DNA from: G965247475 sp965247475
GTDB lineage: Bacteria > Chloroflexota > UBA11872
Reading direction: 5' to 3'
Assembly: GCA_965247475.1 (NCBI GenBank)
Contig: OZ252016.1
Coordinates: 2,170,001-2,234,000 of the forward strand
Length of the DNA stretch: 64,000 nucleotides
In this document: positions 1-8,227 of the stretch, piece by piece
Position numbering within the stretch: the first letter of the stretch is position 1
How the letters are laid out: each line of letters starts with the position of its first letter
Translations under genes and position numbers: made by a program
The notes under the pieces: model-generated
Databases searched by the model: none
What the model was told of the DNA's origin: nothing
The model's input: the letters and a program-made list of their open reading frames with translations, nothing else

Positions 1-642
1 AAGAGCGCGGGTGCGCAAATCGAGGAGTTCCGGCCGCTGCGTGCGCGCGATGTGGTGACGTTCGTGCAGCGACGGGGCCGGGATCGAGGGATCGAGATCA
101 CGCCCCAGGCGGCGCAGCGGCTGGCCGAGCTCGTCACCACCGAAGCGGGCCTGCTGGCAAGCGAGATCGACAAGCTGGCCAGCTACGCGGGGTTCAGCGG
201 CACGATCGACGAAGCGGACGTTGACGAGGCCTCGGCCACCATCGGCGAGCATGCACGCTGGGACTACATCAACGCGGTGTCGGATCGGCGGCTCGACGAT
301 GCCCTCGGGGTGCTGCACGACATGCTGGGCCTCCGCGTGCCCGCGCAGTTGATCCTGAGCGATGTCGCGACGGCGCTCCGCCGCCTCTGGGTGGCCAAGC
401 AGACGCTGGCCGCCGGTGGCGACGCGGCGGCGGTGGCGCGGGCCACCCGTCAACCTGAGTTCCGAGCGCGGCAGCTCGCCCAGCGCGCACGGCGCATGCC
501 CGAACGCCTGATCGCACGCATGTTCGCCGAGCTGGTGCGAACCGATGCCGGGCTCAAATCGACGGGCTCGGACCGCGATGCGTTGCTCGAGATCTTGACC
601 GCGCGGCTGGCCGCACGACCCGATCGCCCGGTCCGCGCCTAG
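1..642 (+). CDS. holA: DNA polymerase III delta subunit, C-terminal part
   Basis: Partial gene: the reading frame is open from the first base of the window, so the N-terminal AAA+ portion lies upstream. The visible 213 residues contain the segment ITPQAAQRLAELV followed by LLASEIDKLASY, typical of the lid and C-terminal collar domains of the clamp loader delta subunit. Later residues RMFAELVRTDAGLKSTG match the collar helix that ends most HolA proteins. Delta opens the beta sliding clamp during loading onto primed DNA. The stop codon overlaps the end of the convergent rpsT by 4 bases, and a holA-rpsT neighbourhood is common in bacteria. The family assignment is firm; nothing can be said about the start. 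Confidence 0.9.
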   Translation, partial: KSAGAQIEEFRPLRARDVVTFVQRRGRDRGIEITPQAAQRLAELVTTEAGLLASEIDKLASYAGFSGTIDEADVDEASATIGEHARWDYINAVSDRRLDDALGVLHDMLGLRVPAQLILSDVATALRRLWVAKQTLAAGGDAAAVARATRQPEFRARQLAQRARRMPERLIARMFAELVRTDAGLKSTGSDRDALLEILTARLAARPDRPVRA

Positions 643-941
643 GACGCCTCGCTGGCGGTTGCCGTCTGGCCGCCGTGGCGTCGCTTCAGACGCGAGACCC
701 GCCGTGCGGCCTGTCGCGGGTGGATGACACCCTTCCGGCCGGCGGCGTCGAGCACCGACTGAGCGGCGCGCACAGCCTCGTCGGTGACCGCTTGGTCATC
801 GCCTTCGATGGCCTCGCGCGCGCGGCGGACCGCGGTGGAGGCGGCGGACCGAGCGCTGACGTTCGTGACACGGACGCGGCGCTGGCGACGCACCTGTTTG
901 CGGCGCTTGCGATGACGTTTGGTTTCGGCGGGCGACGGCAT
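639..941 (-). CDS. rpsT: 30S ribosomal protein S20
   Basis: The product is 100 aa, very basic, with N-terminal MPSPAETKRHRKRRKQVRRQ and two long helices, the size and composition of bacterial S20, a primary 16S rRNA binding protein. The motif ARSAASTAVRRAREAI corresponds to the conserved region near the middle of S20. The tail is somewhat longer and more acidic/alanine-rich than usual. It is convergent with holA and overlaps its last 4 bases. Its 5' leader holds a perfect hairpin described separately, which could take part in the autoregulation known for S20 in other bacteria; that link is inference. Confidence 0.9.
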   Translation of the reverse strand: MPSPAETKRHRKRRKQVRRQRRVRVTNVSARSAASTAVRRAREAIEGDDQAVTDEAVRAAQSVLDAAGRKGVIHPRQAARRVSRLKRRHGGQTATASEAS

Positions 942-967
942 AGTTGAACCAGAAAACCAATCGGGAA

Positions 968-983
968 CCGCTCCTCAGAGCGG
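968..983 (-). promoter_or_regulatory. Hairpin in rpsT 5' leader
   Basis: A perfect 6-bp stem (CCGCTC / GAGCGG) with a 4-base loop lies 26 bases upstream of the rpsT start codon. It is followed on the plus strand by the 8-base palindrome TAGGCCTA (984-991) and a TATA-like box, CTATAG, readable in both directions (993-998). The stretch therefore probably holds the divergent promoters of rpsT and the YchF-like gene. No convincing -35 box was identified for either direction. A role in translational control of S20 is only a guess. Confidence 0.35.
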
Positions 984-1051
984 TAGGCCTACTATAGCAG
1001 AGGGGTCTCGCCGAACCCGGACATGCACTCGCCACAAAGGGGTCCCGGCCG

Positions 1052-2104
1052 GTGAACGTCGCGCTCATCGGAAGCTACGACGCAGGCTGCGGCCAGGTGC
1101 TCGACGCGGCCGTGGGCCACCACGTACGGCCCTCGTCGCACGGCCGGGTGGCGGCGCGGATCGGCACGCTCGAAGTGCCGGACGAACGTCTGGCGCGGGT
1201 GGCGGAACTATGGGGATCGGAACGCGCCACCCAAGCCGCGCTGAGTCTCTGGGACTACCCGACCAACGCGCTGCAGGCCGGCGACGCCACCGAAGCCGAG
1301 TGGATCGGGCACCTGCGCACGGCCGATGCGCTGCTGGCGGTGGCGGCGGTGGGCGACGCATTCACCGACGACGTCCGCGCCGATGTCGCGTCACGAATCC
1401 AAACCGAGCTCGCGTTGCTGGATCTGGCGGTGGTAGAGACGAGCATCGAGCGCTCGAGCGAGCGGGCGTCGCAGGGGCCGCGGGCGGAACGCGCGGGAGC
1501 GCGGGCCCACCTGGAGACGCTGCAACGGGTGCGGGAGCGCCTGGAGCGCGCGGCCACGATCGGCTCCGACGACTTCTCGGACTTGGAGCTCACGGATCTG
1601 CGCGGCTACGGCCTGTTCGCGATGAAGCCGACGGCACTTGTCCTGAACGTGTCGGATGACCAGGCCGGCAGCGCCGCCGCCGCCCTGAGCGCGTCCGAAG
1701 ACCCGACATGGACGGCGGTGGCCGGCGGGACCGAGTGCGAGCTGCACACGCTCGCGGCCGACGAGGCCGAGGCGTTCCGGACCGAGCTGGGGTTCTCGGG
1801 CACGGCGACGGCGCGGATCTCGCGCGCCATCCTGGCGGCCGCGGACCTGATCAGGTTCTACACCGCGAATGCGAACGCAGCGACGGCCTGGCTGCTGCCG
1901 CGCGGGGCGTCGGTGGTGACCGCGGCCGGAACGATCCACAGCGACATGGCATCACGCTTCATCCGCGCCGACGTGGCGTCCCTGGACGCGCTGCTCGAGG
2001 CCGGCGGACTCGAGGAGATGCGGCGGGCCGGAACTGTACGGCGCGAGGGTCGCGACCACCCGGTCGCGGACGGCGAATTCCTGGAGATCCACTTCAGCCG
2101 CTGA
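1052..2104 (+). CDS. YchF/OLA1-like protein with degenerate nucleotide site
   Basis: The 350-aa product follows the domain order of YchF (OLA1) ATPases. The N-terminal G-domain keeps the signature TLEVPDERLARVAEL (about residues 39-53). A helical middle part follows, and then the C-terminal TGS domain with LIRFYTAN, TAAGTIHSDMASRFIRADV and VADGEFLEIHFS. The P-loop should read GxxxxGKS but is GSYDAGCGQV (residues 7-16), and the G3 motif DxxG is replaced by LWDYPTN, so nucleotide binding is probably lost. The start is GTG with an AAAGGGG ribosome site about 9 bases upstream. Normal YchF binds ribosomes and hydrolyses ATP; this copy may be a scaffold or a decaying paralogue. A canonical ychF may exist elsewhere in the genome. 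Confidence 0.8.
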   Translation: MNVALIGSYDAGCGQVLDAAVGHHVRPSSHGRVAARIGTLEVPDERLARVAELWGSERATQAALSLWDYPTNALQAGDATEAEWIGHLRTADALLAVAAVGDAFTDDVRADVASRIQTELALLDLAVVETSIERSSERASQGPRAERAGARAHLETLQRVRERLERAATIGSDDFSDLELTDLRGYGLFAMKPTALVLNVSDDQAGSAAAALSASEDPTWTAVAGGTECELHTLAADEAEAFRTELGFSGTATARISRAILAAADLIRFYTANANAATAWLLPRGASVVTAAGTIHSDMASRFIRADVASLDALLEAGGLEEMRRAGTVRREGRDHPVADGEFLEIHFSR

Positions 2105-2128
2105 GCCGACCGCGGCGCCGGCTGGCGT

Positions 2129-3094
2129 CTAGCTGTTCGGGTGCGCCGCGCCGACGAGGTCGCTGATCGACGCCAGACCCTGGTCGCGGACGTAGCGCTC
2201 GAGACCATCGGTGATCCGCTGCGCCGCCAGCGGATCGCGAAAGGTCGCAGTTCCCACCTGCACGGCGCTCGCCCCGGCGAGGAAGAACTGCAAGGCGTCG
2301 TCCAGCGTGGCGATGCCACCGATCCCGATGAGCGGCACGTGGACCGCCCGCGCAACCTCGTAGACGGCTCGGACCGCGACGGGGCGGATCGCCGGTCCCG
2401 AGACCCCCCCCGTGATCGCACCCAGAAACGGCCGGCGTGAGGCAACATCGATCACCATCCCGACAATCGTGTTGATCAACGAGATCGCGTGAGCGCCCGC
2501 CGCCTCGACCGCCTCCGCGATGGGCGCCAGATCGCTCACATTCGGTGAGAGCTTGGCGATCAGCGGCAGGTTCGAACCGGCGCGCACGGCGGCCACGGTG
2601 GCTGCGGCGGTATCCGGATCAGCGGAGAAATCGAGCCCGCCGGCCACGTTGGGACAGGACAGATTGGCCTCCAGGGCCACGACGTTGGGCAGGCCGTCGA
2701 AGCGCGAGGCGAGCGCGCTCCAGGTGTCGGGCCGATGCGCGGACAGGCTGACGATTACGGGGCAGGGAAGCTCCGCCCACATCGCGGACTTCTCACAAAT
2801 GACGCCGTCGCGACCCGGATTGGGCAGCCCGATCGAGTTGAGCATCCCGGCGGGCGTCTCGACGGTACGGGGCGTCGGGTTGCCATCGCGGGGCTCGGGC
2901 GTGACGGTCTTGGTGACGATCGCGCCCAGACGGGAGAGGTCGACAACACCCTGATACTCGTCGCCGAACCCGAAGGTCCCCGACGCGGTGAGCACCGGAA
3001 ATCGCAGCTCGAGCCCGTCGGGATGCGACGGCGCGAGATCGACGGAGAGCGCCGGGGCGGCCGGCGCTGCTGACTCGGGCGGGACCCTCGTCAC
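2129..3094 (-). CDS. pyrD: Dihydroorotate dehydrogenase, class 1B type
   Basis: The 321-aa TIM-barrel flavoprotein oxidises dihydroorotate to orotate in pyrimidine synthesis. LTASGTFGFGDEY near residue 35, the NSIGLPNPG loop, and VALEANLSCPNV near 138 match class 1 enzymes. Class 1 enzymes use a catalytic Cys, whereas class 2 uses Ser. The phosphate-binding end GIGGIATLDDALQFFLAGASAVQVGTA is intact. Class 1B enzymes normally work with an electron-transfer subunit, PyrK; no pyrK is in the window, so the acceptor is unknown. The start is GTG. The gene converges on the YchF-like gene with a 24-base gap and is divergent from parA. Confidence 0.9.
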   Translation of the reverse strand: MTRVPPESAAPAAPALSVDLAPSHPDGLELRFPVLTASGTFGFGDEYQGVVDLSRLGAIVTKTVTPEPRDGNPTPRTVETPAGMLNSIGLPNPGRDGVICEKSAMWAELPCPVIVSLSAHRPDTWSALASRFDGLPNVVALEANLSCPNVAGGLDFSADPDTAAATVAAVRAGSNLPLIAKLSPNVSDLAPIAEAVEAAGAHAISLINTIVGMVIDVASRRPFLGAITGGVSGPAIRPVAVRAVYEVARAVHVPLIGIGGIATLDDALQFFLAGASAVQVGTATFRDPLAAQRITDGLERYVRDQGLASISDLVGAAHPNS

Positions 3095-3160
3095 CTGAAC
3101 TGCTTAGCGTCAATCGAGGCTAGCACAGGGGTTCCGCCAGGAGTCGAGGTCCGAATTATG

Positions 3161-3190
3161 TTGACTTGCGAGTCGGCGCTGCCATATGAT
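3161..3190 (+). promoter_or_regulatory. Sigma-70-type promoter of parA-ftsZ
   Basis: A TTGACT -35 box (3161-3166) and a TATGAT -10 box (3185-3190) are separated by 18 bases. Both match five of six consensus positions. The predicted start near 3197 lies about 50 bases before the parA ATG. This is one of the clearest promoters in the window. Confidence 0.6.
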
Positions 3191-3246
3191 CCGCGCGTCA
3201 ATCGTCGCCGTGGGGGCCACTGGGCGGCGCCGTATGCGTCCCCCTT

Positions 3247-4023
3247 ATGGCAGTTACGATTGCGGTCGCCAACCAGAAGGGCGGGGTTGGCAAGACCACC
3301 ACCACTTCGAACCTGGCGACGGCGCTGGCCCGCAGCGGGCTGCGCATCCTGGTCGTCGATGTCGACCCGCAAGGCAACCTGACCTCGAGCTTTGGCGTCG
3401 ATCGCACTGCGGAGCAGTCGCTGGCCGAAGCGCTGCTGAATCGCAACATCGAGCTGCCGCGCTACCGCGTCGAGGATCCCTCGGAGGCGGCGGTGGACGT
3501 GGTCCCGGGCACGCCGGAACTGGCGACCGTGGAGGTGGCGTTGCAGAGCAAGCTCGGCCGCGAGCTGCGGCTGCAGGAGCATCTGACGAAGATCAAGCCG
3601 GACTACGACTTCATCCTCATCGATACGCCGCCGTCGTTGGGAATCCTTACGTTGAATGCGCTGGTGGCGGCGGATTGGGTGATCATCCCCACGGAGGCGC
3701 GCTTCTTCTCGCTGCAAGGTCTGCAGATGCTCCACGAGAGCATTGAGGAAGTAACGTACCTAAATCCGTCGCTCAAGATTCTGGGCATTGTGCTGAGCAA
3801 GTTTGACCGGCGACTGCGTGAGGAGAAGACGGTGGCGGAGTTCTTGCGCGAACGGTGGGGGGCGCGGGTGTTCGGGGCCGATATCCCCACCAACAGCAAG
3901 ATCCTGGAATCCACCAGCGCCGGCGTGTCGATATTCGCGCACGATCTGTCGGACAGGGGCGTGAAGCGCGCGATCGCGGCCTACGAGGCGCTGGCCAGCG
4001 AGGTGGTGGCGCGTGCCGCGTAG
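3247..4023 (+). CDS. parA: ParA/Soj family chromosome partitioning ATPase
   Basis: The 258-aa product starts with the deviant Walker A motif NQKGGVGKTTTTSNLA (residues 9-24). Walker A' VVDVDPQGNLTSS and the IDTPPSLGILTLNAL switch follow, diagnostic of the ParA/Soj family. These ATPases dimerise on DNA with ATP and segregate chromosome or protein cargo with a ParB-type partner. The first ATG after the promoter gives the canonical N-terminus. Its 3' end overlaps ftsZ by 11 bases, so the two are probably translationally coupled. No parB or parS site is visible. The partner could be encoded elsewhere, or this ParA may serve division-site positioning as suggested by its coupling to ftsZ (inference). 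Confidence 0.92.
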   Translation: MAVTIAVANQKGGVGKTTTTSNLATALARSGLRILVVDVDPQGNLTSSFGVDRTAEQSLAEALLNRNIELPRYRVEDPSEAAVDVVPGTPELATVEVALQSKLGRELRLQEHLTKIKPDYDFILIDTPPSLGILTLNALVAADWVIIPTEARFFSLQGLQMLHESIEEVTYLNPSLKILGIVLSKFDRRLREEKTVAEFLRERWGARVFGADIPTNSKILESTSAGVSIFAHDLSDRGVKRAIAAYEALASEVVARAA

Positions 4024-5230
4024 AGAACGCCGCGGATTCGATCCCGAGCGGCTCGATCAGGCCACGCGTCCGACCAATCTGGTGCCGCGAATTCTGGCGG
4101 CTACACCGCCGACGCCCGCGGCCGCGAACGCATTCACGGAGATCCGTGTGGTGGGCGTGGGCGGCGCCGGCAGCAACGCGGTCGAGCGCATGGCCGAGAT
4201 GGGCCTCCCGGGGGTGGCGTTCGTCGCGGTGAACACGGACGCGCAGTCGCTGGCGAACTCGAGTGCACACGAGCGGATCCTGATCGGGCCGCGGACCACG
4301 AAGAACCTAGGCTCCGGCGGCGATCCGCGGCTCGGTGAACGGGCGGCGGTGGAGAGCACCAGCGAGCTGGCCGCGGCGGTGGACGGAGCCGACATGGTGT
4401 TCATCGCAGCCGGCATGGGCGGCGGCACCGGCACCGGCGCGGCGCCCACCATCGCCGAGCTGGCCCGTGAGGCTCACGCGCTCAGCGTGGGCGTGGTTAC
4501 GCTCCCATTCGGGTTCGAGGGACGCCGCCGCGCGGAGATCGCCGCCGGAGGGGTTCGTGCGCTGGCGGAGCGCGTGGACGCGATCATCGTGGTTCACAAC
4601 GACAAGCTGCTCGAAGCGGCGGACGCCGGACTGGCGTTCGCAGACGCGTTCGATCTGGCCGACGAGATGCTGCACCGCGGCGTGCAAGGTGTGACGGACC
4701 TGATCACGACGACGGGCCTGATCAATGTGGACTTCGCCGACGTGCGAACGGTCATGGCCGATGCCGGAACCGCCATGATGGGAGTCGGCGAGGTCTCCGG
4801 CGAGGAGCGCGCGATGCGCGCGCTTCACGAGGCCATGCGGAGCCCATTGCTCGACACCACTATCGACAACGCGCGCGGCGTGCTGCTGAACTTCACCGGC
4901 TCCGACAACATGACGCTGGCGGAGATCAACGAGGCATCGCGGCAAATCTTCGAGCTCGCGGCGCCGGACGCGACGATCATCTTCGGATCCGTGACGGACC
5001 CGAGCCTGAGGGACGCGGTCCGAGTGACGCTGATCGCGACCGGCTTCCGGGCCGAGGCGGGCGAGAGTCCCTCCCGAACCGGGCGGCGGCCGCGCCGGGC
5101 TCGCGCCGCACGGGCCGCGCCGACCGGCGCGATGGGGCCGTCCCCCATCGTTCGAGAACTCGATCTGGGCGATGCGGCTGGCGACGAGAACCAGATTCCG
5201 GCCTTTATCCGCAGGCGCCGCGACCAGTAA
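4013..5230 (+). CDS. ftsZ: Cell division GTPase FtsZ
   Basis: The 405-aa tubulin homologue has the full FtsZ plan. After an unusual basic 45-residue N-terminal tail come IRVVGVGGAGSNAVERM, the tubulin signature GGGTGTGAAP (about residues 142-151) and the T7 catalytic loop NVDFADVRTVM. A variable linker and a C-terminal tail peptide IPAFIRRRRDQ that would bind FtsA/SepF/ZipA-type partners end the protein. It polymerises with GTP into the division ring. No ftsA or mraW/mur cluster is adjacent; instead parA sits directly upstream and overlaps by 11 bases. An 8-bp stem-loop follows the stop codon. Confidence 0.95.
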   Translation: MPRRERRGFDPERLDQATRPTNLVPRILAATPPTPAAANAFTEIRVVGVGGAGSNAVERMAEMGLPGVAFVAVNTDAQSLANSSAHERILIGPRTTKNLGSGGDPRLGERAAVESTSELAAAVDGADMVFIAAGMGGGTGTGAAPTIAELAREAHALSVGVVTLPFGFEGRRRAEIAAGGVRALAERVDAIIVVHNDKLLEAADAGLAFADAFDLADEMLHRGVQGVTDLITTTGLINVDFADVRTVMADAGTAMMGVGEVSGEERAMRALHEAMRSPLLDTTIDNARGVLLNFTGSDNMTLAEINEASRQIFELAAPDATIIFGSVTDPSLRDAVRVTLIATGFRAEAGESPSRTGRRPRRARAARAAPTGAMGPSPIVRELDLGDAAGDENQIPAFIRRRRDQ

Positions 5231-5236
5231 CGGCTC

Positions 5237-5256
5237 GGTCGCGGCGCACCGCGACC
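5237..5256 (+). terminator. Stem-loop after ftsZ
   Basis: A perfect 8-bp GC-rich stem (GGTCGCGG / CCGCGACC) with a 4-base loop begins 6 bases after the ftsZ stop. There is no U-tract (CCTCTG follows), so it is at best a weak intrinsic terminator or a transcript-stabilising hairpin. Confidence 0.4.
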
Positions 5257-5296
5257 CCTCTGCTAGGCTGAATCGCCCGGTATCAACACCTGTGCC

Positions 5297-7339
5297 ATGG
5301 CTCCAGCCCGCGCCACGCCCGCCGCCACCGAGGACCTAGCCGACCGGGTCGCATTCTGGTTGACCGACCGCGAGCCGGTGGAGCTCGCGCAGGCGCCGCA
5401 CGACATCGCCCGGCTGGCACTGCGGCTGCGGCGCGACCGCGCTTTCCGCCGCAAGATCGAGCAACACGGGGCGGACGCGGCTACGCGCGGCGCCGCAATC
5501 GCCACGGCCTCAGCCACCACCATCCAACGTTTGGGCCACATCGGTCGCGCCTACGTGGAACGTCAGGACCCGTCCCAAGTTCCGCGGGTGCTCGAGGAGC
5601 TAACCGAGCTGCAGGCCGAGGTGGTGCACGCGTTTCTGCGCGGCTACTCGTCGGTGGTACCGATGAGCGCGGCGCCGACCAACCGCGAGCAGCTGCTCGA
5701 CAGCACCATCCAGGCGCTCGACCGAATCAACGCGGACATCAATTCGTCGCTCGAGCTCGAGGAGGTCCTCCGCCTGACCGTGCGGACCGTGGCCGACATG
5801 CTCAACGTCTCCGAAGTCACGATCTACCTGTACGAGCCGGCGATGGACCGGCTGATCCTGCGCGCCACGCGGACGTTCAACCCGAACGCCCTCGGCCACA
5901 CCACGCTCGCGATCGGGGAAGGTCTGATCGGGTGGACGGCGAAGGTGGGCCAGCCGGTGGTCGTGCGCGATGTGTGGGGCGACCACCGCTTCCGCTATGT
6001 GCCCGGCCTGGGCGAGGAGCGGGTGCGCAGCTTCCTGTCGGTCCCGATCGTGCTGTTCACCGTGAACCGCCTGGTCGGCGTTCTGAACATCGCGTCCACC
6101 GACTTCCGCGACTTCACGGCGGAGGAGGTGCGGTTCGCGGAGATCACGTCCGGGCAGCTTGCGATCGCGGTCGAGAACGCTCGCCTGCATCAGCAAACCG
6201 ACGAGGCGCTGCACCGCAAGATCGAGCAGCTCACGTCGGTTCAGAATATGACCAAGACGTTGGTGTCGAACCTCGATCTCCGGTCGGTGCTGGCGCAGGT
6301 GGCGCACCAGGCGGCACAGCTGACCGGCGCGGACAAGGCCGCGATCTGGCGCATCGACGAGGCGGTCGACGAGCTTCGCATCGTGGCGGACTACGAACTC
6401 GGCAGCGCGTACACATCCCGCACGCTGCGCATGGGGGAAGGCGTGGTCGGGCAGGCGGTCGCACGGCGGGCGCCGGTGATGGTGCGGGACGCGCTGGATG
6501 ACGATCTCATCACGGTGCCCCGCGCGCTGATCGAGCAAGAGGGCATCCGGGCGATGTTCAGCGTGCCCCTGATCGCCGGCGACCGAGTTCTAGGGGCGAT
6601 CAGTCTCTACAGCACCGGACCCGACCATTTCACGGTCGAGCAGACGGAGCTGGCCACCGCGTTCGGCAATCAGGCGGCGATCGCGCTCGAGAACGCCCGC
6701 CTGTTCGAAGAGGTTCGGCAGGGACTGGGCGCGAAATCGCTGCTGCTCAAGGAATTGCACCACCGCGTGAAGAACAACATGCAGACGATCGGGTCGCTGC
6801 TGGAGATGCAGGCACGGCGTGCTCGAACCGATGAGGCGGCGTCGCTCCTCAAGCTCAGCGCCGGGCGGATCGCCGGAATGGCTCGCGTCCACGATTTGCT
6901 GTCGCAAGACGACGTGGGGCTGACGACCGTCCAGGCGATCATCGACGCGATGGTGAACCTGATGCGCGCCGATCTGGGCGCCAGCGATCGCCGCGTGGAG
7001 CTCAGTGTGAAGGCCGATCCCGCGTCGATCGCGTCCGACAAGGCCTCGGTGTTTGCGATGGTGGTGAACGAGCTGCTGTGGAACGCGGTCCAGCACGGGC
7101 TCGACGGGCATGCCAGCGGCTCGATCGAGATCGTGGCGAGCAAGGCCGGGCCCGAGCTTCACGTCTCGGTTCGCGACGACGGCCGCGGGCTGCCGAGCGA
7201 GTTCTCGCTGGACCGCGACACGGGGCTCGGGCTGTCGATCGTGCGCAACGTCGTCGAACGCAACCTGGACGGCAGCTTCGAGATTCGCGCGGGACCCGAC
7301 GGGCACGGCGCGGTGGCGACGCTCCGATTCGTTCCGTAG
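5297..7339 (+). CDS. GAF-GAF sensor histidine kinase, HisKA_2 type
   Basis: The 680-aa product is cytoplasmic, with no membrane segment seen. An N-terminal helical region (about 1-125) is followed by two GAF domains (about 131-295 and 311-470), usually small-molecule or redox sensors. A HisKA_2 phosphoacceptor helix has LLLKELHHRVKNNMQTIGSLLEMQ near 485. The HATPase domain has N box NELLWNAVQHG near 588, G1 DDGRGLP near 630 and G2 GLGLSIV near 645. HisKA_2 kinases often feed two-component or general stress pathways. No response regulator is adjacent, so this is an orphan kinase. It is convergent with the downstream transporter, leaving a gap of 7 bases. Confidence 0.9.
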   Translation: MAPARATPAATEDLADRVAFWLTDREPVELAQAPHDIARLALRLRRDRAFRRKIEQHGADAATRGAAIATASATTIQRLGHIGRAYVERQDPSQVPRVLEELTELQAEVVHAFLRGYSSVVPMSAAPTNREQLLDSTIQALDRINADINSSLELEEVLRLTVRTVADMLNVSEVTIYLYEPAMDRLILRATRTFNPNALGHTTLAIGEGLIGWTAKVGQPVVVRDVWGDHRFRYVPGLGEERVRSFLSVPIVLFTVNRLVGVLNIASTDFRDFTAEEVRFAEITSGQLAIAVENARLHQQTDEALHRKIEQLTSVQNMTKTLVSNLDLRSVLAQVAHQAAQLTGADKAAIWRIDEAVDELRIVADYELGSAYTSRTLRMGEGVVGQAVARRAPVMVRDALDDDLITVPRALIEQEGIRAMFSVPLIAGDRVLGAISLYSTGPDHFTVEQTELATAFGNQAAIALENARLFEEVRQGLGAKSLLLKELHHRVKNNMQTIGSLLEMQARRARTDEAASLLKLSAGRIAGMARVHDLLSQDDVGLTTVQAIIDAMVNLMRADLGASDRRVELSVKADPASIASDKASVFAMVVNELLWNAVQHGLDGHASGSIEIVASKAGPELHVSVRDDGRGLPSEFSLDRDTGLGLSIVRNVVERNLDGSFEIRAGPDGHGAVATLRFVP

Positions 7340-7346
7340 GCGCGCG

Positions 7347-8216
7347 CTAGGGGGGGCGGGCCCGCGCGCGGCGGCCGGCGAACGCCAGAACCGCGATCAC
7401 GCCCGTCAGCGCGAGGGCTGCGCCGACGAGCGCCGAAGCTCCGGGGATCTCGCCGAACATGACGGCGCCAAGAATCACGCCGCCGGTGACCTCTTGGGTG
7501 GAGATCACATTCGGGATGGTCGCCGGCACGCGACGGACCGCGGCGTTGAGCAGGGTGTGTCCAATCGCCAGCGGCACCAGGCCCAGCACGAGAATCGAGG
7601 CGATCGGGCCGGCGGCATACGCGCTCGGCTCGAAAGCGAAGGCCGCGGCGGGCAACGCGAAGAGCGCGGCCCATCCGTAGACACCGGTGACGTATGACAC
7701 CAGCGGCAACCGGCGCCTCAGGAACCGACCGGCCAGGACGTAGGCGGCGAGCGCCAGCCCCGAGCCAAAGGCGGCCAGATCGCCGTGCACGGTGGCGCCA
7801 GACTGTGCCGGCTCGAACCCCACCAGGACGCCGATTCCCACGACGGTTGCGATCACCCCGAGCGCCTGCCACGGCCGCAGCGGCTCGCGCAGCAACACGG
7901 TCGATCCGAGCGCCACGATCACCGGCGACGCGTAGACGATCGCGAGCGCGTGCGCGGTGGTGGTGGTTTGCGCGGCCAGCGTGAATAGGAAGAAATGGGC
8001 GTACAGCACCGCGCCCAGCAGAGCGAGCGACGGCCGCCAGACGCGCGGCGGCGAACGCCGCAGCACGATCAGGGCCGCGCCGGCCGCCAGCGCCGCGAGC
8101 CCGAGCCGCCCGAACGTGACCTCGGCGGGCGACACGGGAAGCGCCGCGCGCGACAGGGGGGCGCCGAGTGCAAACGTGGCGGCGGCCGCCACGCTGAGGG
8201 CGACGGCTGGCCACAT
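7347..8216 (-). CDS. DMT superfamily (EamA) transporter
   Basis: The 289-aa very hydrophobic protein has about ten membrane helices in two EamA repeats. The first repeat includes AEVTFGRLGLAALAAG and AIVYASPVIVALGSTVLLREPL, and the second TIPNVISTQEVTGGVILGAVMFGE. EamA proteins export metabolites or amino acids. I chose ATG 8216, 11 bases past the hemB stop. A GTG at 8240 that overlaps hemB is the alternative. As the last gene of the hem run it may be co-transcribed with it, but its substrate cannot be inferred. Confidence 0.85.
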   Translation of the reverse strand: MWPAVALSVAAAATFALGAPLSRAALPVSPAEVTFGRLGLAALAAGAALIVLRRSPPRVWRPSLALLGAVLYAHFFLFTLAAQTTTTAHALAIVYASPVIVALGSTVLLREPLRPWQALGVIATVVGIGVLVGFEPAQSGATVHGDLAAFGSGLALAAYVLAGRFLRRRLPLVSYVTGVYGWAALFALPAAAFAFEPSAYAAGPIASILVLGLVPLAIGHTLLNAAVRRVPATIPNVISTQEVTGGVILGAVMFGEIPGASALVGAALALTGVIAVLAFAGRRARARPP

Positions 8217-8227
8217 CCGGGGCCGCG

